From assembly GCA_002359075.1 (NCBI GenBank), contig DEQA01000335.1:1-9425 (forward strand): 9,425 nucleotides of DNA, given 5' to 3'. A program made the translations under genes and the position numbers. Positions 1-6,208 of this stretch are shown one piece after another. The DNA is from Planococcaceae bacterium UBA3378 (lineage in GTDB: Bacteria; Bacillota; Bacilli; Bacillales_A; Planococcaceae). The notes beneath the pieces were generated by a model. It was not told the origin of the DNA, did no database searches, and worked only from the letters and a program-made list of their open reading frames with translations. Numbering within the stretch: the stretch's first letter is position 1; the number at the start of each line of letters is the position of its first letter.

Positions 1-1043
1 AGCGGAGCAAATATCTCCTCCTGCATAAGTCTCATGTCAGGGGTTACGTTTATGAGCAAGGTAGGCTCGACAAGAAGGGTAATGTCATCAAATTCTCCAC
101 CGCTTAATATTGTTGCTCCCTGTACCATAGCATCTGTAAATAACGATTGAATACGGTCATACTGTATACGGTTGACAATTTGTGTGCGGTCCTCACTGAG
201 AAGAACACCGTTTTCATCACGATAGCACGCTGATACCCAGAAGGAAAAGGCTTCTGAAAATGCTTCTACATCCTCATGGTGCAAATATAAGTAATCGGGT
301 GCGAGGCATGTCTGCCCGCTATTCATCATTTTCCCCCATGCCAGTCGCAGAGCTGCCCGATTCAGATCAACACCGCGGTCTACAATGGCCGGTGTTTTAC
401 CGCCAAGCTCCAATGTAACGGACGCAAGATGCTTTGCGGCTGCCTGCATAATCATTTTTCCTACTTTAGCGCTTCCTGTAAAGAAAATATGGTGAAAGGG
501 CAGTTTGAGCAGATTCTTCACAGTAGCTGCGTCCCCCTGTACTATAGCGACTTCTTCCTCACTGAAAACCAAGGGAAGGATACGTTCAGCTAAAGCTGCA
601 ATCTCAGGGGTATATTCGGATGGCTTGATAATGACGCAATTTCCTGCTGCGATGGCATCTATTAATGGATGGAATAAAAGGGAGAATGGGAAGTTCCATG
701 CTCCGATTATACATACAACACCTTTAGGCTCATAGACGATAAAAGCTTTCGCAAGCGGATTTGCTGCCGGCACTTCCTCGGGTTTCATCCATTGTTCTAT
801 ATGGTTGATGGCATGCTGAATGGCGCCCAATACCTGTCCTACTTCATTAAAAACTTCATAGGAGGGTTTTTGCACATCCTGGATTGTAGCGGCAATAATA
901 TTTTGCATATTGTCAGAAATAATTTTTGCAAGACGCATCAATTTGTCTTTTCTTGAAGCAGCGGTCGTTTGACGGACTGTCCACTGATAGGTCTGCTGCT
1001 TTTTAAAGATCTCCTGCATTCGGTTTGAAGTTGTGTGAACCAT
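1..1043 (-). CDS. Aldehyde dehydrogenase, class 3 (ALDH3)-like, C-terminus outside window
   Basis: NAD(P)-dependent oxidation of an aldehyde to the carboxylic acid, probably cytosolic. The first 347 residues are present and the end lies beyond position 1; class 3 enzymes usually have about 450-460 residues. Visible landmarks are WNFPF with the catalytic Asn at 117, the FFTGS cofactor loop at 187-191, ELGGK with the general base Glu212, and NSGQTC with the nucleophile Cys246 followed by APDY, a hallmark of class 3 (fatty-aldehyde and coniferyl-aldehyde dehydrogenase-like) enzymes. The last visible motif reads EEIFAP where EEIFGP is commoner. There is no signal peptide or C-terminal anchor in the visible part. 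The ATG at 1043 is chosen because AAAGGGG (minus strand, 1057-1051) lies 7 nt upstream and the alignment with family N-termini fits. The substrate cannot be read from the sequence. Family assignment is firm; subfamily is fairly sure. Confidence 0.93.
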   Translation of the reverse strand, partial: MVHTTSNRMQEIFKKQQTYQWTVRQTTAASRKDKLMRLAKIISDNMQNIIAATIQDVQKPSYEVFNEVGQVLGAIQHAINHIEQWMKPEEVPAANPLAKAFIVYEPKGVVCIIGAWNFPFSLLFHPLIDAIAAGNCVIIKPSEYTPEIAALAERILPLVFSEEEVAIVQGDAATVKNLLKLPFHHIFFTGSAKVGKMIMQAAAKHLASVTLELGGKTPAIVDRGVDLNRAALRLAWGKMMNSGQTCLAPDYLYLHHEDVEAFSEAFSFWVSACYRDENGVLLSEDRTQIVNRIQYDRIQSLFTDAMVQGATILSGGEFDDITLLVEPTLLINVTPDMRLMQEEIFAP

Positions 1044-1330
1044 ATAAATACCCCTTTCAACTAATACCTTTCCATTTCCTGCTCTGCCATGATGGTGTGG
1101 GTTTTAAATGCGCATGAGAGATGCATAATATTCTTCATTACTACATAATTGTTGCGTCAATGTATGATTACTGAATACTAATAGATATGAATAGAATAGG
1201 TAGTATATGACTTGACAGGCAGGGGAGGGAAAGACTAGAGGTGAAAAACGGCAAACAAAACGGCTTTCTTTTTTGATAAGAGTCGTTCCTTGTTGATGCA
1301 GTAAGAGGGGGCAGTCTGATAATAAAAAAA
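1044..1330. other. Intergenic leader of the aldehyde dehydrogenase gene
   Basis: No gene is supported here. On the minus strand a TTGACG hexamer (1160-1155) resembles a -35 element, but the hexamer at the right distance (TGAAGA, 1137-1132) is a poor -10, and the better TATTAT nearby has no matching -35. The dehydrogenase promoter is therefore unassigned. On the plus strand AAAACGGC occurs twice 12 bp apart (1245 and 1257) without a recognisable role. The minus-strand frame open through 1168-1464 runs across the strong terminator at 1331-1370 and into the RNase HI-like gene in another frame, and it resembles no protein. Confidence 0.5.
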
Positions 1331-1370
1331 CAGAGCCGCCAGGAAAGATCAGACACTCCTGGCAGCTCTG
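1331..1370 (-). terminator. Rho-independent terminator of the RNase HI-like gene
   Basis: Read on the minus strand, arms CAGAGC-TGCCAGGA and TCCTGGC-GGCTCTG form a 13-14 bp stem with one mismatch, a loop of about 12 nt, and an immediate run of seven T. It begins 2 nt after the TAA stop (1375-1373). The plus-strand side is also T-rich (1373-1387), but no plus-strand gene reads into it. Confidence 0.92.
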
Positions 1371-1372
1371 CG

Positions 1373-1765
1373 TTATTTTTTGTTTTTTTGGATAGCATCC
1401 CGAGCAAGTGCATCGGCGGCTTTATTTTGATTATCTGGAATCCATTTGATAAAGAATAGCTCAATCTGCTCTATTAATTGTAAAGCACGTTCAAGATAAG
1501 GCTTATATTCCTCGTTTTTTACGAATTCTTTTTCCACGGAGCTTACTACAATTTTAGAGTCGGATCTCATCGAAACAAGCTGGGAGCCTAGCTTTACAGC
1601 CTCTTCCAATCCACGTACAAGCGCTGAAAATTCTGCGATATGATTGTTTGTCTCCCCGATGTATTCGCTGATTTTTAATTGATGGCCTTCGCCTTTTATG
1701 TAAACGCCGATGCCGCTTGGACCAGGATTGCCGGCGCTTGCAGCATCGATATAGATTTCCAGCAT
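1373..1765 (-). CDS. RNase HI-family protein (Bacillus YpdQ/YpeP-like)
   Basis: Predicted ribonuclease H-fold protein of 130 residues, cytosolic. Family members cut the RNA strand of RNA-DNA hybrids using metal ions held by four acidic residues. All four seem present: Asp7 (YIDAASAGNPG), Glu45 (NNHIAEFSAL), Asp69 (RSDSK) and Asp118 (NKAADALAR). The basic-protrusion helix of E. coli RNase HI is absent, as in other short Bacillus versions. As I recall, the B. subtilis short RNase HI-like proteins showed no detectable RNase H activity, so retained acidic residues do not prove catalysis here. The start is supported by GAGGT (1776-1772) 6 nt upstream. The gene is monocistronic, divergent from the zinc-finger gene and followed by its own terminator. 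Family assignment is confident; enzymatic activity is an open inference. Confidence 0.9.
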   Translation of the reverse strand: MLEIYIDAASAGNPGPSGIGVYIKGEGHQLKISEYIGETNNHIAEFSALVRGLEEAVKLGSQLVSMRSDSKIVVSSVEKEFVKNEEYKPYLERALQLIEQIELFFIKWIPDNQNKAADALARDAIQKNKK

Positions 1766-1794
1766 AATCTTACCTCACTTCCAAGAATATCATT

Positions 1795-1821
1795 AGTATA
1801 GCAGACAAAATTGATGGACAA
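1795..1821 (-). promoter_or_regulatory. Sigma-A promoter of the RNase HI-like gene, extended -10
   Basis: On the minus strand TTGTCC (1821-1816; 4 of 6 to consensus) is separated by 15 bp from TATACT (1800-1795; 5 of 6), which is preceded by TGC and so forms an extended -10 element. This predicts a start near 1788 and a leader of about 23 nt. The short spacing is compatible with the extended -10 carrying most of the recognition. Confidence 0.65.
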
Positions 1822-1844
1822 AAGTTTTTTCGGCATAGTAGAAT
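1815..1844 (+). promoter_or_regulatory. Sigma-A promoter of the small zinc-finger gene
   Basis: TGGACA (1815-1820; 5 of 6) and TAGAAT (1839-1844; 5 of 6) with 18 bp spacing predict a start near 1851 and a leader of about 22 nt that contains the ribosome binding site. Its -35 hexamer covers the same bases as the -35 of the divergent RNase HI-like gene. Confidence 0.6.
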
Positions 1845-1872
1845 AATAAGACGTTTACAAGGGGGGCCGCAA

Positions 1873-2067
1873 ATGAACAAAGTTTCTGTTATGAAAGAAA
1901 TAGATGAATTAACCGATATTTATTGCACAGATTGCCTTGTTTTACGTGATCTTCGAAAAACACGCGGTAAAACAGGGGCCCACCGGTTCTGTATCGAACA
2001 GTGTACGGTTGGAGAACAGCTCCGTTTTTTAGGGAAAGAGCTGTTGAAGGTAACTGACGGAGAATAA
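1873..2067 (+). CDS. Small zinc-finger protein, zf-C2HCIx2C type
   Basis: A 64-residue cytosolic protein matching the signature that names the family: Cys18-x2-Cys21, then His37-x2-Cys40-Ile-x2-Cys44, followed by the conserved-looking GEQLRFLGKEL helix. The residues are expected to bind one zinc ion. The biological role of this Bacillales family is not known to me; nucleic-acid or protein binding is possible but unproven. AAGGGGGG (1859-1866) ends 6 nt before the ATG and fixes the start. The gene stands alone between its promoter and the hairpin at 2085-2129. Its divergent partner is an RNase HI-family gene; this pairing may recur in relatives, but I could not check that. The family call is confident because all five metal ligands and their spacing are visible. 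Confidence 0.85.
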   Translation: MNKVSVMKEIDELTDIYCTDCLVLRDLRKTRGKTGAHRFCIEQCTVGEQLRFLGKELLKVTDGE

Positions 2068-2084
2068 ATGATACTTCATATAGA

Positions 2085-2129
2085 AAAAGGACTGGAAAGA
2101 CGGTAGAATCCGTCTTGACCAGTCCTTTT
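2085..2129. terminator. Bidirectional terminator between convergent genes
   Basis: Outer arms AAAAGGACTGG (2085-2095) and CCAGTCCTTTT (2119-2129) are perfect 11-bp complements. Inside them AGACGG (2098-2103) pairs with CCGTCT (2110-2115) around the loop tagaat. Only small internal bulges (2 and 3 nt) interrupt the stem. It has T-rich tails in both directions, so it can end the zinc-finger transcript (stop at 2067) and the SEC-C transcript (stop at 2158). Confidence 0.9.
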
Positions 2130-2157
2130 CGTCATTTAAGCTGCTAATAATGTGAAA

Positions 2158-3144
2158 TTATGCAAGGACAGCTTGGTACTCAAGCAATTCCTGATAATAT
2201 TTATTGAGTGAAGAAGATGAAACACCGAAGCTTTCTGAAATTTCTTTAACTGTAAATGTTTTACCTTCAAAAAAGCCGCGTTCCTGTCCGTACCGGATGG
2301 CACCGGCAGCAATAGCTGATGATTTTCTTGCTTTTGGCTGCTGTTCAACTAAATAATCTTCCAATACAGGTATTAATTGATCCCCAGTCAGTTCATGCTC
2401 TTTTAAGAAGGTTTTTGTTTGTTCAAGCACATCCTGCTCGAATGTAGTAAACTCTTCTCCTTCATATCCGCCGGCAACCAGCTTTGTCCAAAGTACTAGA
2501 TGATTTTCTTTTAAGAAAGCCAGCGCCTGCTTTTCTTGTGCGTCAAAGTCCTTTTTAAATTGATCAAATACTTTTGCATGTTCAGCAGGGAAGAAGATTA
2601 ATGTAGAAACGGCTAACTTATGGCCTTCTTTTTCTGAGCCGTCAGGAAGCAGGAAGGCAAATACATGCATGCCTTCAGGGATTGGTTTATTATTTTCACG
2701 GCGAATCATGACCGATTGTTCTGTCAGCGTATGAACGGCTTTAAAATAGCGCTCTTCGACAGCATCCACTTTACCGATGAAAATTTCCGGAGATGTCCAT
2801 TGCTCATATAATGCAATTGTCTGCGGGCGAACTGTTCGTTTCGTTTGGCGTTTTAAATAGCCTTCCCAAATATCCGGACGCACGTGGAAGAAAAATTCAT
2901 CCAGTACAACGGCTTCAATCAGTTCCCGTTGCAGCTTACCGTTCATAGCCGGTGACCATTTTTGCAGCAATTCAATATATTCCCGAATGTCTTTTCGCTC
3001 CGGATACACAGAATAAAATGTTTGCAATGTGCTTTCGATTTCTTCATTAAATAAGTTTTCTACTTTTACCTGTTGTTTGCCTTCACAGCACTTTTTATAT
3101 TTTTTCCCGCTACCGCATGGGCATTGGTCGTTACGTCCTACCAT
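2158..3144 (-). CDS. SEC-C zinc-binding protein with C-terminal HTH-like region
   Basis: A 328-residue cytosolic protein. The SEC-C motif lies at the extreme N-terminus: Cys8-x-Cys10-x8-Cys19-Cys20 within CPCGSGKKYKKCC, the zinc-binding module named after the C-terminus of SecA. The centre (about 30-270) is acidic and helical with no motif I recognise. The C-terminal segment, about 276-323, contains AIAAGAIRYGQE followed by TFTVKEISESFGVSSSSLNKYY, which reads like a helix-turn-helix of the kind found in sigma-like or TFIIB-like DNA-binding modules. The start at 3144 is preferred because GGAAG lies about 8-9 nt upstream and the SEC-C motif begins at once. The frame stays open to 3258, but that would add 38 hydrophobic and aromatic residues atypical of the family. 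The promoter may be CTGACG-18-TATTTT (3213-3184), a weak match. The function is unknown; I do not recognise a named homologue. Confidence 0.82.
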   Translation of the reverse strand: MVGRNDQCPCGSGKKYKKCCEGKQQVKVENLFNEEIESTLQTFYSVYPERKDIREYIELLQKWSPAMNGKLQRELIEAVVLDEFFFHVRPDIWEGYLKRQTKRTVRPQTIALYEQWTSPEIFIGKVDAVEERYFKAVHTLTEQSVMIRRENNKPIPEGMHVFAFLLPDGSEKEGHKLAVSTLIFFPAEHAKVFDQFKKDFDAQEKQALAFLKENHLVLWTKLVAGGYEGEEFTTFEQDVLEQTKTFLKEHELTGDQLIPVLEDYLVEQQPKARKSSAIAAGAIRYGQERGFFEGKTFTVKEISESFGVSSSSLNKYYQELLEYQAVLA

Positions 3145-3372
3145 GTAAACACTTCCTTCGTTTGTTTGATAAAATATACGATAAAAATAGTACATACCTA
3201 ATAATAACGTCAGTTTGTTGTATTGAAAAATGATTGTATATTGAAAACGTTCTGACATTTGCGGTCTAATAGCTAGTCTATGATTTTTCTAGCAATTATA
3301 TGACAGGAAAGATATGAATAAAGTAAAGTTGAAAAATGATAATAGAGAGCATTTGTTCTGTTTGATAGAATG

Positions 3373-3406
3373 AAAAGCGGCATAAGGTTGCCCTTAAGCC
3401 GTTTTT
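3373..3406 (-). terminator. Terminator of the EamA transporter gene, containing its stop codon
   Basis: CGGC-A-TAAGG (3378-3387) pairs with CCTTA-A-GCCG (3392-3401) around a 4-nt loop, with one A/A mismatch and flanking A4-5/T4-5 pairs. On the minus strand the stem is followed by TTTT. The TAA stop (3396-3394) is part of the ascending arm, so the terminator overlaps the last codons of the gene. Confidence 0.7.
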
Positions 3407-4293
3407 CTGTGTGTATTCGTTTTCCGTAAAAATCTATTTTGATAAAGCTGTTCCCACTGTGCAACCAAATTGCCCATTAAAATCAAAGATCCTCCAATAC
3501 ATAACTTTAAAGTAAATGGTTCATCGATAAACAAAATAGCGAAAAAGGCTGCAAAAATCGGCTCCAATGAAAAAATGAGGCCGGTATGAGTAGGAGAAGT
3601 ATACTGTTGTGCAACAGATTGAGCAATAAAGCAAAATGCTGTACAAATCAGCCCGAGACCAAGAATGGCAATCCAGCTCTTCGGTGTAGAAGGTATTGTC
3701 GGTGTCTCAAAAATCACCGTGCAGATCAGGGCAAAAAGGGCTGCAAATCCTAACTGATATACGCCGTAAGCGATTGAATCAACGGTTTTGGTAAATTTAC
3801 TATTAAGGATTAAATAAATAGAATAGGCCAAAGCCGCAACAGCTACTAGAATATCTCCAAGTTGAAAAGATAAGGAATCCTTCAATGTGAGGATCGCAAT
3901 GCCGATTATCGTACAGATAACGGCAATACTTACAGCGCCTGATGGAAGTTTCCGCTCTAATATACTTGAAAAAATAGGGACAATCACGACTGTCAAACTT
4001 AAAATGAAGCCGGCATTCGATACGCTCGTTGTCTCTAGTCCGAACAGGCTTAAAGAAAATACAGCGAATAATAGAAAGCCTTGTATTCCTGCATAGACTA
4101 ATGTTTTTACCTGTATATTTTTCATTCTTTTATTGAATAGGATTCCCGCCACAATAAAAGCGATCGAGCATCGCCATGCAACAATATTAAAAGTTTCTAG
4201 TGATTCCAGGCCCATCCTCATAAATGTATAGCTAACGCCCCAGAACATTGTTACGATCACCATAAGTGTATTTGCTTTTCCTTGTAAACTCAT
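3394..4293 (-). CDS. EamA/DMT-family permease
   Basis: An inner-membrane carrier of the drug/metabolite transporter superfamily with 299 residues, the usual length. It contains two EamA repeats of about five helices each. The first starts with the typical FWGVSYTFMR (17-26), and the second ends with FSLEPIFAAFFAILFIDE (241-258), the classic EamA signature. The C-terminus is short and basic. Members export or import amino acids, nucleosides or small metabolites; the substrate is not visible here. Two adjacent ATGs (4296 and 4293) follow GGTGGTGA. The second is preferred because it lies 7 nt downstream rather than 4. An upstream ATG at 4332 would sit inside the promoter region. The gene is divergent from a LysR-type regulator, a common arrangement in which the regulator controls the exporter. 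The family call is very safe. Confidence 0.9.
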   Translation of the reverse strand: MSLQGKANTLMVIVTMFWGVSYTFMRMGLESLETFNIVAWRCSIAFIVAGILFNKRMKNIQVKTLVYAGIQGFLLFAVFSLSLFGLETTSVSNAGFILSLTVVIVPIFSSILERKLPSGAVSIAVICTIIGIAILTLKDSLSFQLGDILVAVAALAYSIYLILNSKFTKTVDSIAYGVYQLGFAALFALICTVIFETPTIPSTPKSWIAILGLGLICTAFCFIAQSVAQQYTSPTHTGLIFSLEPIFAAFFAILFIDEPFTLKLCIGGSLILMGNLVAQWEQLYQNRFLRKTNTHRKTA

Positions 4294-4323
4294 CATCAAT
4301 TCACCACCAACTATCAAACTGTT

Positions 4324-4329
4324 ATAATA
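4324..4329 (-). promoter_or_regulatory. -10 element of the EamA gene, weak -35
   Basis: TATTAT on the minus strand (4329-4324) is a good -10 about 31 nt before the start codon. At the proper distance upstream there is no recognisable -35 (ATCTCA or TCTCAA), and the inverted repeat 4330-4349 directly abuts the -10. A poor -35 next to a possible regulator site fits an activator-dependent LysR-type target promoter; this is inference. Confidence 0.45.
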
Positions 4330-4349
4330 CAAATATACGGCGATATTTG
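4330..4349. promoter_or_regulatory. Candidate LysR-type operator (inverted repeat)
   Basis: CAAATAT (4330-4336) and ATATTTG (4343-4349) are perfect 7-bp inverted repeats separated by acggcg. The repeat overlaps the first three bases of the lysR -35 element (4347-4352) and borders the eamA -10, so one bound protein could control both promoters. The symmetry is not the canonical T-N11-A spacing, which lowers certainty about the binder. Confidence 0.5.
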
Positions 4350-4375
4350 AGATTAGTAAAACGAATGTTTATAAT
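4347..4375 (+). promoter_or_regulatory. Sigma-A promoter of the LysR-type gene
   Basis: TTGAGA (4347-4352; 5 of 6) and a perfect TATAAT (4370-4375) are separated by exactly 17 bp. This predicts a start near 4382 and a leader of about 42 nt. Confidence 0.75.
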
Positions 4376-4423
4376 GAATAACATTAAAAAAATTCATGTT
4401 TATAGAGAAAAGGGGTTAAGAAT

Positions 4424-5311
4424 GTGAGTTTAGTAAAATATGAAATATTGCAAAAGGTGGCGGAAGTTCATAGTTTTACAAAGGCAGCCAGAGCGCTTGG
4501 TCTAACACAATCAGCTGTCAGCCATGCTGTTTCTAATCTGGAAAAGGAATTTGGTTTTCCATTGATTCACCGGAGCCGCACGAGTGTCACATTGACCGCT
4601 GATGGACAAACGATGCTTGTTGCTATGCGGAAGGTACTGCAGGCAGAGGAGCAGCTCCAGCAGGAAGCCTCCCGTATCAATGGTTTAACAAAGGGGACGG
4701 TGCGGGTCGGCCTGATCTCCAGCATCTCTACAAACTGGATGCCTAAGATCATTCGTCTCATGGACCAGAAGTACCCTGGAATTCGGATTGAGCTGCGTGA
4801 AGGGGATTATTATCAAATCGAACAGTGGCTAATCGCCGGGGAAATTGATTGCGGATTTTTAAATCGGCCCAGTTCTAAGCAGTTCCAGTATATCCCTTTA
4901 ATAAAGGATCCGATGCTATGTATTATATCGTCGGATAGTCCGCTGTATAATATGATACAAATCAACTTACAGGATATTGAAGAGGAAGATTTTATTATGC
5001 CATCCTACAAAGGAACAAATGATGTGCTGACGATTTTTGAGAAATATGGCATTAAACCGAATATCCGTTTTGAATTATTTGATGATAAAGCAATTATTAC
5101 AATGGTGGAGCATTCATTAGGGATAACCATTATGCCGAAACTTGTGTTAGGCCGCTTACCGGACAACGTAAAGGCTGTTCCCTTTGAACAGGAGACTTTC
5201 CGCATTATTGGATTATCCACATCTTATAATGTTTCTCCGGCAGCAGGGAAATTTATCGAAATCCTACAAGATTGGCTGCAACAAAACGAGGAAAACTTCT
5301 ACATCATGTAA
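4424..5311 (+). CDS. LysR-family transcriptional regulator
   Basis: A cytosolic DNA-binding regulator of 295 residues, the normal length. The winged helix-turn-helix occupies about 1-60, with SFTKAARALGLTQSAVSHAV (17-36) as the recognition unit and LTADG (57-61) closing the domain. A linker helix (65-88) leads to the effector-binding domain from about 91 (GTVRVGLIS) to the end. The start is GTG at 4424: AAAGGGG (4409-4415) lies 8 nt upstream, and the overlapping ATG (4422) is followed at once by TGA. It is divergent from the EamA permease and upstream of the VOC-like gene, with an 84-nt gap and no convincing terminator, so it may regulate the permease, itself and the downstream gene. The effector is unknown. 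The family call is firm. Confidence 0.95.
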   Translation: MSLVKYEILQKVAEVHSFTKAARALGLTQSAVSHAVSNLEKEFGFPLIHRSRTSVTLTADGQTMLVAMRKVLQAEEQLQQEASRINGLTKGTVRVGLISSISTNWMPKIIRLMDQKYPGIRIELREGDYYQIEQWLIAGEIDCGFLNRPSSKQFQYIPLIKDPMLCIISSDSPLYNMIQINLQDIEEEDFIMPSYKGTNDVLTIFEKYGIKPNIRFELFDDKAIITMVEHSLGITIMPKLVLGRLPDNVKAVPFEQETFRIIGLSTSYNVSPAAGKFIEILQDWLQQNEENFYIM

Positions 5312-5344
5312 ATCATAGGGCTGTCCTATATATTTCTCGTTACT

Positions 5345-5372
5345 TTGCTAGAGGAGAAGAATGTCATATATT
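5345..5372 (+). promoter_or_regulatory. Possible promoter of the VOC-like gene
   Basis: TTGCTA (5345-5350; 4 of 6) and TATATT (5367-5372; 5 of 6) with 16 bp spacing could give a start near 5379, leaving a leader of only about 17 nt. The gene may instead be read through from lysR. Confidence 0.3.
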
Positions 5373-5395
5373 CACTAGAAAAACGGAGGGGTTAC

Positions 5396-6208
5396 ATGTA
5401 TAAATTGGATCATATTGTCCATTTTGTTGAGAAACCGGAAGAAGCAATGGAGGAATTACATGCTATAGGTCTGCATGTTGTGCCAGGCGGGAACCATGAA
5501 CAGTGGGGTACCTATAATACACTCTGTTATTTAAATGAGACTTATATTGAATTGATCGGTATTAATGATCAAAGGAAATTTAAAGAGGCTGCTGCCATTC
5601 CATATACTCTTCACGAAACGTACGCCCGGAATGATTTTAAAAATGGTTTGACAAGAGTAGCGATCAGCACAACGACAATTCAGCAGGACGCTGAGCGATT
5701 TAGAGCAGCAGGGTTTGATGTAATAGGGCCTGATCGTTTTTCGCGTACACGTCCGGATGGGTCGCTTGTCAGCTGGCAACTGCTTCATGTAGGAAATAAA
5801 AATGCCCAGATCGACTTACCGTTCTTTATTCAGTGGGATCAGCAGGAGGAAGAGAGGGTGAACGATATGAAAGAGCGCGGCATCATTGATGAACATGCTG
5901 CCGGTCATTTAAAAATAGCAGAGGTTTCTTACATAGTTTCAAATTTCGAAATGGCCCGTAGCCTCCAGGAGCTTTGTCATCTGGAAAACACCTTAAAGGT
6001 TGATGAGGAAACGAAGGTAGAAGTGATGACGGTTCATACACCGTCAGGAAATCTGTCTTTCTATCGTCCTTATGATGAGGGGGATATATGGAATGTGCTC
6101 ATGGAAAGCGGCCCTGGTCCTTATACGGTTGTTTTGACGGGAGCAAAAGAGGAGCGTGTCCTGCATGTTCAAAATGCAAACTATCTGTTTACAAAACAGT
6201 TTCAGTAA
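5396..6208 (+). CDS. VOC-family protein, Glyoxalase_3-like
   Basis: A 270-residue cytosolic protein built from two vicinal-oxygen-chelate halves. The first half carries LDHIVHF (4-10), with His6 as a likely metal ligand, then GGNHEQWGTYNTLCYL (31-46) and YIELIGI (50-56), with Glu52 a likely second ligand. LPFFIQWD (141-148) is typical of the Glyoxalase_3 family. The second half resumes at about 171 (HLKIAEVSYIVSNF). VOC enzymes include glyoxalases, dioxygenases and resistance proteins; nothing here identifies the substrate. ATG 5396 is chosen because GGAGGGG (5385-5391) lies just before it and the protein then begins directly at the first VOC strand. The frame extends to a TTG at 5345 without support. 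It lies in the same direction as the LysR gene 84 nt upstream, so a functional link with the permease is plausible but unproven. Confidence 0.8.
   Translation: MYKLDHIVHFVEKPEEAMEELHAIGLHVVPGGNHEQWGTYNTLCYLNETYIELIGINDQRKFKEAAAIPYTLHETYARNDFKNGLTRVAISTTTIQQDAERFRAAGFDVIGPDRFSRTRPDGSLVSWQLLHVGNKNAQIDLPFFIQWDQQEEERVNDMKERGIIDEHAAGHLKIAEVSYIVSNFEMARSLQELCHLENTLKVDEETKVEVMTVHTPSGNLSFYRPYDEGDIWNVLMESGPGPYTVVLTGAKEERVLHVQNANYLFTKQFQ

Noticed and set aside
1212..1234. Plus-strand promoter in the gap before the RNase HI-like gene
   Set aside because: TTGACA is present but the hexamer 17 bp later (CTAGAG) is a poor -10, and no gene or structured RNA follows on this strand.
1245..1264. Repeat AAAACGGC twice, 12 bp apart
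   Set aside because: Only two copies and no symmetry or neighbouring promoter; probably chance.
1168..1464. Minus-strand open frame of 98 codons
   Set aside because: It overlaps the RNase HI-like gene in another frame and crosses a strong terminator; its translation is low in complexity and resembles no family.
3145..3258. N-terminal extension of the SEC-C protein to 3258
   Set aside because: The added residues are hydrophobic and aromatic, lack a good ribosome site at their start, and SEC-C proteins of this kind begin right at the motif; 3144 has a suitable site.
4294..4332. Upstream ATG of the EamA permease at 4332
   Set aside because: It would overlap the predicted -10 element (4329-4324) and lacks a ribosome site, whereas GGTGGTGA precedes the ATG pair at 4296 and 4293.
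5313..5340. Terminator between lysR and the VOC-like gene
   Set aside because: ATAGG-gctgt-CCTAT forms only a 5-bp stem and no clear T run follows, so read-through is more likely.
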